From positions 1-57,298 of the forward strand of contig JAEYRZ010000010.1 of NCBI GenBank assembly GCA_023435265.1: a DNA stretch of 57,298 nucleotides. The letters are read 5' to 3'. The DNA is from Pseudomonadota bacterium. GTDB lineage: Bacteria > Desulfobacterota > Desulfobacteria > Desulfobacterales > Desulfosarcinaceae. The notes below the pieces were generated by a model. That model saw only the letters and a program-made list of their open reading frames with translations. It was not told the origin of the DNA and ran no database searches. Positions 1 to 8,397 of this stretch are shown one piece after another; position 1 is the first letter of the stretch; each line of letters begins with the position of its first letter. The position numbers and the translations under genes are program-made.

Positions 1-912
1 GACCTGCATTGCCGACGGCCGGAATTCGAGGATTCTCGTCAACTCGGGCACGTCGATATGTTTGCGCGTGAGCCCCCCCCGCAGAACATTGTCCGAATTC
101 GCCATCAGTTCGATCCCCATTCCTTCGAGGTATGCGTGAAGTTGCCCGGCGGGAAGAAAAAGCGCCTCATCGGGTTCGAGTCGAATCAGGTTGAGCATCG
201 CGGGTGCGAGTACGCCGATATCTCCCGGGTGCTCGCGATGCAGTTTTTCGACCCAATCGAATTCCGATGACCGCCCCGACAGCTGCGATGCACGCAAGGC
301 TGCATGCGTGCATAAACGCCGCTGCCGGGAAGGCTCCAGGGTGACCAGAAATTCGTAGAAGGAACCCCAACCCTGAGTCAGAAGCCCGAGTTCGGAACGC
401 TGATCCGAAGGCCAGAGCGGCTCCAGCAGGCGGCGTGCATCATCGGGCTCCCGAAACCCGCAGAGCGCCCAGAATGGTGTGAGGGCACAGATACACTCGG
501 GTTTATGATGCTCATCCTTGTAGCTGCGTTGATCGGCCTGTAGTGCGATGCCCATCTCGTTTTCCCGTCGATACCCTTCCAACGCCTGTTGACGGTCAGG
601 ATGCGCCTGGAGTGAAAGCGGCCGGTCGATCGCCAGGACCTTGAACAGGAATGGGAGCCGCGGGCCGTAGCGGGAGCGGACTTCGAATCCTAAAAAACCA
701 TCGGGCTGCCGCTCGATGGCCTTGTCCAGCCCCACCCATCCATCCGAGGTGCGAATGCAGGAGGGTGCTTTCGGATGCGCGCCCATCCACAATTCGGCCT
801 CCGGTCCGGCACTGGGAACCTCCCGGTTCAGGAATTCGGCCAGCATTCGGCGCGAACCCCAGGCGTAGGGCTGAATCGTATTGCGCAGCTTATAGAGTTT
901 ATCCACAATCAT
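1..912 (-). CDS. manA: Mannose-6-phosphate isomerase, class I (3' end cut by window edge)
   Basis: Interconverts mannose-6-phosphate and fructose-6-phosphate, feeding GDP-mannose and other mannose-derived glycans in the cytoplasm. Reading the minus strand from the ATG at 912 gives 304 codons with no stop before the window edge, so the C-terminus is missing (E. coli ManA has about 390 residues). Seen: the N-terminal NTIQPYAWGS block, the zinc-binding QAHP motif (QVHP in relatives), a KDEHHKPE segment carrying the zinc-ligand Glu, and FLPAGQLHAYLEG followed by ANSDNVLRGGLT, which holds the last His ligand and the catalytic Arg. It is divergent from the glycosyltransferase operon at 1186, which suggests a shared sugar-phosphate theme. 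The 273 bp between the two starts hold no promoter I can defend. Confidence 0.93.
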   Translation of the reverse strand, partial: MIVDKLYKLRNTIQPYAWGSRRMLAEFLNREVPSAGPEAELWMGAHPKAPSCIRTSDGWVGLDKAIERQPDGFLGFEVRSRYGPRLPFLFKVLAIDRPLSLQAHPDRQQALEGYRRENEMGIALQADQRSYKDEHHKPECICALTPFWALCGFREPDDARRLLEPLWPSDQRSELGLLTQGWGSFYEFLVTLEPSRQRRLCTHAALRASQLSGRSSEFDWVEKLHREHPGDIGVLAPAMLNLIRLEPDEALFLPAGQLHAYLEGMGIELMANSDNVLRGGLTRKHIDVPELTRILEFRPSAMQV

Positions 913-1185
913 TTTCTCACGCAGCATTCGGCGGCGCGCCTTTTGCGTCCGCTGGAATGCAAGGAATCGATACCGTATTTCACCATCTACGCTCGGAACG
1001 TGTTCATAACAATTACGCGGTCATCTGGAAAGTTCCATATTGGTTGATGGCTCGCCGGTGCGTCAAGGGTAGCCAACATACCTTAGCACTTCAGATAGCC
1101 GTATAACATTATGCTGTTCTCGATCATGTATGTTTTCTGGTATGCTATCGATTCTTTTGTTTTAGTTCGAATACGGCGGATCGTC

Positions 1186-2610
1186 ATGCAGATTGCGTTT
1201 CTACATTTTCATCTCAAGACCGGCGGTGTCACTTCGGTGATCGCAAGACAGGTCGAAGCGGTTCGCACCTTCGGGGCCGAACCCGTAATTCTGAGCGGAG
1301 AACCGCCGCAGCGCCCGATGGGCTGCGAGGTCATCCAAGTCCCTCAGCTGGCTTACGACCAGCCCGGGCGCCAGCCAGACCCGCCGGAGATCACCGCCCG
1401 TACGATCCTGGAGGCCTTGAAACGACGTGGGTGCGCTGACCCGCCGATTGTCCATGCCCACAATCCCACCCTGGCGAAGAACCGGGGAATGCAAGCGGTG
1501 CTCAAATGTTTACAGGAGCACGGCATACGGCTCCTGTGTCAAATCCATGATTTTGCGGAAGACGGGCGTCCCGCCTTCTTTTTCGATGAGCCCTATGTGG
1601 CCGATTGCCATTATGCGGTGCTGAATCGGCGCGACTATGCATTGCTGCGCGCGTCCGGTTTAAAAGAGAGCGGTCTGCACCTGCTTCCCAATCCGATTTT
1701 ACCGCTTCCCAAGCCGGACCGTACGCAGACGGATGCCGAAGAAGATGGCGGCGTGCTTTATCCGGTCCGCGCCATCCGGCGTAAGAATATCGGAGAGGCG
1801 CTCCTGCTGAGCCGTTATTTCAACCCGCCGGCGCCACTGACGGTGACCCTGCCTCCCAACAGCCAGCCGGACCGCCTCAGCTACGCCCGGTGGCGCTCCT
1901 TTGCGTCCGACCTTCATCTCGACACACACTTCGACGCGGGTTTGATGACGGGCCTGGATGTTCTTGTGTCCCGCTGCCGTTACGTTCTGACCACCAGCAT
2001 TTCCGAAGGCTTCGGATTTGCGTTTCTCGAACCCTGGACAGCGGACAAATGTCTCTGGGGACGTGTCCTGCCGGATATCTGCGCCGATTTCATCGACAAC
2101 GGCCTCCGCCTGGACGGAATGTACGAGCGGTTCAGCGTACCGCTCGATTTCTTCGATCATCCGGCGCTGCGCCGCCAATGGCAGTCGGCATGGTTGTCTG
2201 CGGCGCACCGGTTCGGTATCGAGGTGGCCGAGGCGGCAGCCCGGACAGGTTGGGAGGCGGTGAGCCCGGACGGCATGATCGACTTTGGGCTGCTGAATGA
2301 GTCGGCGCAAAAACAAGTCATCGAATGTGTGACCGCCAGTCGGGAAAAGTACCGGCGCCTGATCCGCCTGAATCGATTTCTGGAGCGACCTGGACCGCCG
2401 GAGGCATTGAAACTTGAATTGCACGGCAATCGCAGCATCGTAGAGCGACATTATGCTCCCGCCCGATACGGCCATCGATTGCACGCGGTGTATAAAAGCA
2501 TTATAAACGACCCCATGATTCGGCATGCGGTCGACAAACGTGTTCTGATCGAAGCTTTGTTGAGACCCCGGACCTTCAGCCTGCTCAAATGGGAACCCTT
2601 CGATGCATAG
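1186..2610 (+). CDS. GT4-like glycosyltransferase
   Basis: A predicted 474-aa cytoplasmic glycosyltransferase of the two-Rossmann (GT-B) type; donor and acceptor are unknown. The N-terminus (MQIAFLHFHLKTGG) has the strand and Gly-rich loop of GT4 enzymes, and a HAHN motif near residue 95 and a QIHDF motif follow in the acceptor half. The C-terminal half has TTSISEGFGFAFLEPW, which fits the GT4 nucleotide-sugar site (SEGFG...E). The start at 1186 was preferred over an upstream ATG at 1111 because it places the first beta strand at the N-terminus. The 3' end overlaps the next gene by 8 nt, so at least three genes appear co-transcribed. It could also be a catalytically altered GT-fold protein, because the usual E-x7-E spacing is not clean. 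Confidence 0.8.
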   Translation: MQIAFLHFHLKTGGVTSVIARQVEAVRTFGAEPVILSGEPPQRPMGCEVIQVPQLAYDQPGRQPDPPEITARTILEALKRRGCADPPIVHAHNPTLAKNRGMQAVLKCLQEHGIRLLCQIHDFAEDGRPAFFFDEPYVADCHYAVLNRRDYALLRASGLKESGLHLLPNPILPLPKPDRTQTDAEEDGGVLYPVRAIRRKNIGEALLLSRYFNPPAPLTVTLPPNSQPDRLSYARWRSFASDLHLDTHFDAGLMTGLDVLVSRCRYVLTTSISEGFGFAFLEPWTADKCLWGRVLPDICADFIDNGLRLDGMYERFSVPLDFFDHPALRRQWQSAWLSAAHRFGIEVAEAAARTGWEAVSPDGMIDFGLLNESAQKQVIECVTASREKYRRLIRLNRFLERPGPPEALKLELHGNRSIVERHYAPARYGHRLHAVYKSIINDPMIRHAVDKRVLIEALLRPRTFSLLKWEPFDA

Positions 2611-3436
2611 CTTCGACCCCGGCCGCTACCTGCGTCCTTTGAACATTCAACCGACGGGCATGTCGGCGGCCGGAGGCGTGGCAAAGCCGGTGGATGCGCT
2701 GCTGTGTGATGTTTACGGCACTCTGCTGATCAGCGGCAGCGGCGATATCGGGGCACACCATCAGGATACGGACCATCCGGCGGAACTCGTCCGCCTGATG
2801 CGCCATTTCGGCACACGTATTTCCCCTGCGCAGCTTGCGAGCCGGATGCGGGATGCCGTTCAAGCCGATCACGTTCGGGCGCATTCGAGCGGAATCGAAT
2901 TTCCCGAAGTGGTGATCGAAAAAATCTGGATGGATGTTTTATCCCTGAGCTCGCTCGAATCGGCGCGCCGCTTCGCCGTGGAATACGAACTGATCGTCAA
3001 TCCGGTCTGGCCGATGCCGGGTTTGCGCCGCCTGCTTCACGCCTGCCGGAATTCCGGGGTCCGCCTGGGCATCATCTCCAACGCCCAGTTCTATACACCG
3101 CTGATCTTCCAGTGGCTGCTCGGAAGGAGTTTTGCAGAATTGGGGTTCGATCCGAATCTGCTGATTTTTTCATACGAGCAGGGCCGTGCCAAACCGAGCG
3201 ACGCGCTGTTCGAACTGGCGCGGCGGCGACTGGCTGCAAAAGCCGTGCCCCCTGTCCGTACGGCCTTCATCGGCAATGATATGCGCAACGATATCGCACC
3301 GGCGGCCCGACAGGGTTTTCAAACCATTCTTTTTGCCGGAGACCGCCGTTCGCTGCGCCTGCGCGAAAACGAAGTCGACGTGCAACCGAACCTGATCATC
3401 ACCGAACTCGCTCAATTAGTCGATCAACTGACCTGA
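2603..3436 (+). CDS. HAD-superfamily hydrolase with DxYGT motif I
   Basis: A 277-aa HAD-fold hydrolase. Motif I is CDVYGTLL with nucleophile Asp36, but the +2 position, the general acid/base Asp of HAD phosphatases, is Tyr38, as in 2-haloacid dehalogenases. Motif II is the Ser in IISNAQ, motif III the Lys in GRAKPSDALFE, and motif IV is FIGNDMRNDIAPA with acidic metal ligands. It starts inside the end of the glycosyltransferase gene (8-nt overlap) and is followed 17 nt later by the DUF89-like gene. Context suggests action on a phosphorylated sugar or glycoside made by the neighbour; the motif I change leaves the reaction open. An internal Met20 is a possible alternative start. Confidence 0.85.
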   Translation: MHSFDPGRYLRPLNIQPTGMSAAGGVAKPVDALLCDVYGTLLISGSGDIGAHHQDTDHPAELVRLMRHFGTRISPAQLASRMRDAVQADHVRAHSSGIEFPEVVIEKIWMDVLSLSSLESARRFAVEYELIVNPVWPMPGLRRLLHACRNSGVRLGIISNAQFYTPLIFQWLLGRSFAELGFDPNLLIFSYEQGRAKPSDALFELARRRLAAKAVPPVRTAFIGNDMRNDIAPAARQGFQTILFAGDRRSLRLRENEVDVQPNLIITELAQLVDQLT

Positions 3437-3453
3437 ATCCAAGGAGTCGCCGT

Positions 3454-5259
3454 ATGCCTGCCGCCCGCAAAAAAGCAAATGAAACCGCCCCTCCGGCCCT
3501 CAACGGCAAACGGATCTACATGCCCGGCCAGAGCCCCGAAATGGATGCCTGGTTTTTCTCATTTTATATCGAAAACCACCTCGATTACTTCACCTATCCC
3601 GATCACGCCGCCACGGACGAGCAAGTCCGCTTCATGGTGTATACCGAGGATAATGAACGTTATTATCCCTGTTCGGACCGCATGTTCGAAGCGATCATGA
3701 CCCGCAAGCAGTCTGCGTTCATGCAGCGCAAATACAATGAATGCCTGCAGCGCATACTGACTTTGATCGACAAGCAGATCGAGGACCCTCGGGAGAGAGA
3801 TTATCTGGAGTCTTTGATCATCAACAAGTACAAGCATGAAACGCGGGATGAAATAATGATTCCCTCGCGCATGGAAAAGCGCCTGATGCGCATCTACTTG
3901 AACCGCACGCACATCGAGGACCCGCTCATGGTAGAAAAAGCCGAGCGGAACCGCCGCGCCCGAGCGGTTCTGCAGCTCGATTCCCTTCACCAGGCGTTGA
4001 ATCACGTCGACCGACGTGCGCTTCAGGATCCGCCGGAAACCCTTGGCGAAATCAAGGCACAGATCGCAGCGCTGGAGTTCAAGCGCCTGGTATGCCTGGC
4101 GGCCTGCGCCTGGCTGTGGAACGAAAACTGCGTCGATCGGTTGACGGTGGAGGATTTTCTCAGGATATTCGAGCGCTCCGTCACGGGCGATGCGATGCCG
4201 GAACTGCTCGATTATCTCGGGTTTGGAAAATCGCCCGCCAAGCCGCGAAAGATTTTCTGGCTGGCCGACGAATCGGGTGAAGTGATTATGGATCTGGCCC
4301 TGATCCGTTTTCTGATCACGAGGGGCCACAAGGTGATCGTGGCATTTAAGAGCGGGCCGCTGTTCACCAAAACCGACATCCACGACATTGCGCAAGATGC
4401 GGCCCTGCAAAGCGCACTGGGGAATGCCGTGATGATAGAAAATCCAAAACTCGGGAAGAACGATCTTCTGCGTACGCTGCGCGGCGACATCCCGCTGCTC
4501 GTGCTGGGCGACGGCACGAGTGAAAACCTCAATCTGCTGCTCACATCGACCACTTTTGCACGCACATTCAAGGAAGTGGACGTGGTTATTTCGCGCGGCG
4601 AAGATCAGCGGCGCCGCTTCTTCGACACCCACTTTCAGTTCACCCAGAATATTTACAGCATCAGCGCCGACGAGCAGGGCACCCCTTCAATTATCCGCAA
4701 ACCACGGCACCCCGCCGTGATCAAGTTTTCCCACGAGGATCTCGAAAACAAAGCCCAGAAGATCATCGACCAGATGCGGTCAGCCAAGTCAAGGGGTATG
4801 ACGGTGATTTTCTACAGCGGCATCATCGGATCCATACCCGGCAAGATCAAGGTGGCGAAAACGATCATGTCGATCTTCGTCGAACATTTAAAAAACCAGT
4901 CGGCCCTGACCTTCATCATCAATCCCTCCGAATACTATGAACCGGGCATGGATGCCGACGATCTGATGTACATGTGGGAAATCGTCCAGCGCAGCGGCAT
5001 GATCGACATCTGGCGTTTCCAGACCTATGAAGATATCGTCACGGCGTTTCAACTCATGGATAAGAAGATCCCGCCGGAATGGGTGGGCAAGGACGCCACT
5101 TACAGCACGGGCTGCACCAAGGAGATGAAAATCGCCCAGGAAGTTCAGCAGCGGCATCCTGAAATGCAGATCATCGGCCCGGCCAAGGAACGTTTTATGC
5201 GCAGGCAGGAGTATGGGGTCGGGAAAATGTACGATCAGCGCCTGGCCAATATGGGCTGA
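3454..5259 (+). CDS. ARMT1/DUF89-like metal-dependent phosphatase domain protein
   Basis: A 601-aa protein with an all-helical N-terminal half (about residues 1-260) and a C-terminal domain resembling DUF89/ARMT1 damage-control phosphatases. The clearest match is residues 267-302: IFWLADESGEV, then RGHKVIVAFKSGP, parallel to the DNAGE...RGHEVTVAVKGGP core of DUF89, where the Asp binds metal. Here Asn is replaced by Glu (DESGE). A second segment, LGDGTSENL near residue 351, fits the Gly-rich substrate loop. DUF89 enzymes remove phosphate from reactive sugar phosphates and other metabolites; that role is inferred for this protein. A good ribosome site (AAGGAG) precedes the ATG. The 3' end overlaps the convergent helicase gene by 65 bp. 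Confidence 0.7.
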   Translation: MPAARKKANETAPPALNGKRIYMPGQSPEMDAWFFSFYIENHLDYFTYPDHAATDEQVRFMVYTEDNERYYPCSDRMFEAIMTRKQSAFMQRKYNECLQRILTLIDKQIEDPRERDYLESLIINKYKHETRDEIMIPSRMEKRLMRIYLNRTHIEDPLMVEKAERNRRARAVLQLDSLHQALNHVDRRALQDPPETLGEIKAQIAALEFKRLVCLAACAWLWNENCVDRLTVEDFLRIFERSVTGDAMPELLDYLGFGKSPAKPRKIFWLADESGEVIMDLALIRFLITRGHKVIVAFKSGPLFTKTDIHDIAQDAALQSALGNAVMIENPKLGKNDLLRTLRGDIPLLVLGDGTSENLNLLLTSTTFARTFKEVDVVISRGEDQRRRFFDTHFQFTQNIYSISADEQGTPSIIRKPRHPAVIKFSHEDLENKAQKIIDQMRSAKSRGMTVIFYSGIIGSIPGKIKVAKTIMSIFVEHLKNQSALTFIINPSEYYEPGMDADDLMYMWEIVQRSGMIDIWRFQTYEDIVTAFQLMDKKIPPEWVGKDATYSTGCTKEMKIAQEVQQRHPEMQIIGPAKERFMRRQEYGVGKMYDQRLANMG

Positions 5260-8113
5260 GCAAACCCGGGGTGCAGGCGATGCGCAGGATGCTGCCGCTG
5301 CGGTCCTGGTACAGGAGGTAACCGTTATTGCGCGCATAGCGATAAAGATCATGCGTGATGGCCACATCCTGCCGGCAGTATTCGGTCAACTCGGCGATAC
5401 GCCCTTCCCGCCACCACCGCAATGCATCCAGGCCGCTCCCGCATTTACTGGCGCCGAGCGTCATTTTTCCAAGGTGATCCAGTGAAAGGCGATATCCCAG
5501 CTGCCTGCGGACGACCTCCAACAGGTCCAGGGTCGGCAGCCGCTCGAAATCGAAATCCGAGTAGCCGGCCAGAACGCGATAGTCGAAGCGCCGGATATTA
5601 AAACCGACCACCAATTCAAAGCGCCCGAGATGATCGATCAGGGAGGGCACATCGCGCTCGTGATACGTGATGTAATCGTCCAGCCGGCTGTCATAGACCA
5701 CCCCGCAACTGATCCGCATCCGATCGGCCAGATGCCAGCCGCCGACTTCCTGCGCCGAGCGCTGGGTTTCAAGATCGAAAACACCGTAATGACAATCCAC
5801 CGCCGGCGCGGCCGATTCGCGGACGACGCAGACTGTCGCCTTGCGACCGGCATCCGGAACCGTATGAGAATGTTCCACCCCCAATGCATTCAGCAACCGG
5901 CCGGCACCGGCTTTATCCATCGGCTGATTTCCCGACCCGCATTTCGGTGAATGCACACAGGCCGGGCATCCCTTTTCGCAGCTGCAGCGGGCAATGCTTT
6001 CCTCAGCCTGGCGGAACATGTCGCCGGCCTTGCAAAAGGCCTGACTGCACAGGCCCGCTCCACCCGGAATGCCGTCATAGAGGAAAATCACCGCGCCCCC
6101 GGCCTGCGGATGAAACAGGGTTGAAACGCCGCCGAGGTCGTTGCGGTCCGCCAGTACGAGCAATGGCATGATGCCGATGGTCGCATGCTCTGCGGCATGC
6201 AGGCTGCCCATGGGATCGAAACTCTCCGCTGTCAATTCGGCGATGCGTTCGGCAGGCACATCGAACCACAAGGACTGGGTTTCGAATTCGGCCGGAGGCA
6301 GCGTCAGCTCCACACGGCCGATGATTTCGCCGCTGGCCGTATGAATACAATCATATCCCTCGACGAGTTCAGTCACCCGGATCAGGCCGTAGTATGCCAT
6401 GGTCGAGCCGACCGCCTGCTGATCCTCCGTGCGCACGATGGTCACGTGCGATGTGGAGCGCACCCGTGTATGGTAATCCACCTGGACGCTGCACGCGTAT
6501 ACGATCCTGCGGTCCGCATCGATGCCCTCGATGCGGTAGGTCAGGCCGTGGTGCAGGTAGATTGCCCCGGGGTGGGCCTCACGGTTGAGTCGGAAGCCGT
6601 CCATCTCGCCGATGGGGGCTTCACGGCCGTTTTCCACGATCAGATATCGCTCGCCGCTTCCCCGCAGGTTGATTTCGCGATGCGGGTAACGCCGGCGCGT
6701 GACAAGCCTGCGGCCGTCTCCCGTCCTCATCAGGTCGCCGCACCGCTCCGCCTGCGCCGCAATCATCCGGACTGCCGGGCGGCTGAGCCAGTTGTCTTCC
6801 GCATCAAGCGCCAGTTCCGCGGCTGCGCAGATCAAATGGGCCTTTACGACCAGGGCGTTGTCCGGATTGATGACGGTCGTTTCCGGACGACCTCCGAAGA
6901 AGGCTTCCGGATTGTTGATAAAATAATGATCCAGAGCATCTTCCGCGGCGATCATGATCATCGCCGACTCCTGCCCTTGCCGCCCCACCCTTCCTCCGCG
7001 CTGCAGGGTTGAAATCATCGAGCCCGGGTAGCCCACTAGAATACAGACATCGAGATTGCCGATGTCGATACCCAGTTCCAGGGCGCTGGTGCTCACCACT
7101 GCGCACAAGCGGCCGTCTTTCAAACGCTTTTCGATCTCGCGACGCTCGCCGGGAAGCAGGCCGGCGCGGTAGACGCTGATTCGACCGGCCAGCGCGCCGC
7201 TCTGATTCTGGCTCCAGTGGGCGATCAATTCGGCCATTTTACGCGATTGAGTATATACGATCGTGCGCAGATTGCGGGCGATTGCCGCTTTCATCATCAG
7301 GATGGCTGTCGTGGCGGGACTTTGATCAGGTTCGATCAGAACGCAATGGCGGGCGCCCGCGGGAGCGCCGCTGTCTTGTACCGTGTGTACGGCCAAACCG
7401 CTCAGCTGACGCGCCAACCTGTCCGGGTTGGCGACGGTCGCGGAAGTGAAAATAAAGTTCGGCCGGGCACCATAAAAACGGCAGATACGCTGCAGTCGAG
7501 CCAGCACCTGGGCCATATGCGCCCCGCTCAAACCCCGATAGGTATGCATTTCGTCGATTACGACAAACCTGAGGCGCTCGAAAAAAAGGCGCCAGCGGTC
7601 GTGATACGGCAGCAGTGCCGCATGCAGCATTTCAGGGTTGGTTAATACGACATTGGGCGGGTCACGCCGGATCCTGGCGCGCCGGTAGGCGGATGTGTCG
7701 CCGTCGTATATCGCCGCCGAAGGTGACGGGTGGCCCGCAATCCCGCGCCAAAGGTCCAGCGTGGCCAACTGATCCTGAGCCAGCGCCTTGAGCGGAAACA
7801 GATAAAGCGCCCGCACCCCGGGGTCGTCATAAAACGCGTCGAACAGGGCCAAATTATAGATCAGGCTTTTGCCGCTCGCCGTAGGCGTGCATACCGCCGT
7901 GTGATGACCGGCGGCAACATGGATCAGCGCCTCGCGTTGATGGCGGTACAGCAGGGTCCGGCCCAGAGCGGACAGAAGTCGTCGGGCTGGTTCGGTCAAC
8001 GGCGGCAAAGCGCCGCAGGATGCAGGTTGCGCTTCAGTGAAACGGTACGCCTTGACATTGCGCCCGAGACATTGGGATGCATTCAGGGCCTTGATGTAAT
8101 CGGCAACGCTCAT
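5195..8113 (-). CDS. MrfA-like DExH helicase fused to MrfB-like DEDD exonuclease
   Basis: A 972-aa DNA-repair type fusion. The N-terminal two thirds is an MrfA/YprA helicase: Walker A in PTASGKS, DExH box in VIDEMHTYRG, SAT in FTSATVA, motif VI in GGRVGRQGQ, then a DUF1998-like part with a four-Cys zinc motif (CSCEKGCPACVHSPKC). The C-terminal 194 residues form an RNase H-fold exonuclease: Asp780 and Glu782 in FDLETQ, Asp844 in RRFDYRVL, and Tyr912/Asp916 in YCRQD, a DEDDy set. In Bacillus subtilis MrfA and MrfB are separate proteins that act together in mitomycin C repair; here they are one chain. Lesion specificity is inferred. The gene is convergent with, and overlaps by 65 bp, the DUF89-like gene. 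Confidence 0.9.
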   Translation of the reverse strand: MSVADYIKALNASQCLGRNVKAYRFTEAQPASCGALPPLTEPARRLLSALGRTLLYRHQREALIHVAAGHHTAVCTPTASGKSLIYNLALFDAFYDDPGVRALYLFPLKALAQDQLATLDLWRGIAGHPSPSAAIYDGDTSAYRRARIRRDPPNVVLTNPEMLHAALLPYHDRWRLFFERLRFVVIDEMHTYRGLSGAHMAQVLARLQRICRFYGARPNFIFTSATVANPDRLARQLSGLAVHTVQDSGAPAGARHCVLIEPDQSPATTAILMMKAAIARNLRTIVYTQSRKMAELIAHWSQNQSGALAGRISVYRAGLLPGERREIEKRLKDGRLCAVVSTSALELGIDIGNLDVCILVGYPGSMISTLQRGGRVGRQGQESAMIMIAAEDALDHYFINNPEAFFGGRPETTVINPDNALVVKAHLICAAAELALDAEDNWLSRPAVRMIAAQAERCGDLMRTGDGRRLVTRRRYPHREINLRGSGERYLIVENGREAPIGEMDGFRLNREAHPGAIYLHHGLTYRIEGIDADRRIVYACSVQVDYHTRVRSTSHVTIVRTEDQQAVGSTMAYYGLIRVTELVEGYDCIHTASGEIIGRVELTLPPAEFETQSLWFDVPAERIAELTAESFDPMGSLHAAEHATIGIMPLLVLADRNDLGGVSTLFHPQAGGAVIFLYDGIPGGAGLCSQAFCKAGDMFRQAEESIARCSCEKGCPACVHSPKCGSGNQPMDKAGAGRLLNALGVEHSHTVPDAGRKATVCVVRESAAPAVDCHYGVFDLETQRSAQEVGGWHLADRMRISCGVVYDSRLDDYITYHERDVPSLIDHLGRFELVVGFNIRRFDYRVLAGYSDFDFERLPTLDLLEVVRRQLGYRLSLDHLGKMTLGASKCGSGLDALRWWREGRIAELTEYCRQDVAITHDLYRYARNNGYLLYQDRSGSILRIACTPGLLSPYWPGADRTFSRPHTPACA

Positions 8114-8169
8114 CGCCGTGCGCTTTGAACGAGTGAATGGCGGTCAACCGGGCGCATGCATTTATTCCC

Positions 8170-8197
8170 TTGAAAAGGCCGAGTTCTTTGATATATA
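8170..8197 (+). promoter_or_regulatory. Candidate sigma70 promoter for the CNNM/CorC gene
   Basis: TTGAAA (8170-8175), a 16-nt spacer and TATATA (8192-8197) fit a housekeeping promoter pointing at the gene that starts at 8398. It implies a leader of nearly 200 nt. Within that leader I see only a weak CCGCC/GGCGG pairing around 8310-8338, and no known riboswitch. Confidence 0.45.
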
Positions 8198-8397
8198 GGG
8201 GATCAATAATGATTCACAGGGGATATGCCCTTGTCCGGAGGAAAAAGCAAGTCTTGGAAGACCCATTCTTATCCGCGGTATTTCTGCCATTTTCACACTT
8301 TAACAAATTACCCGCCTTGGATGACCGATCAACGGCGGAACAATCCTTCGAAAGGTCGGCACACGGTGTCCGCCGCGGTTCGAGGAAAGACTGAACC

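Noticed and set aside
3559..4632. 357-codon antisense open frame within the DUF89-like gene
   Set aside because: Composition is that of a reverse frame in GC-rich DNA; the plus-strand gene has family motifs and a ribosome site.
8137..8394. 85-codon open frame in the CNNM leader
   Set aside because: It starts upstream of the candidate promoter, has no ribosome site and no likeness to known proteins.
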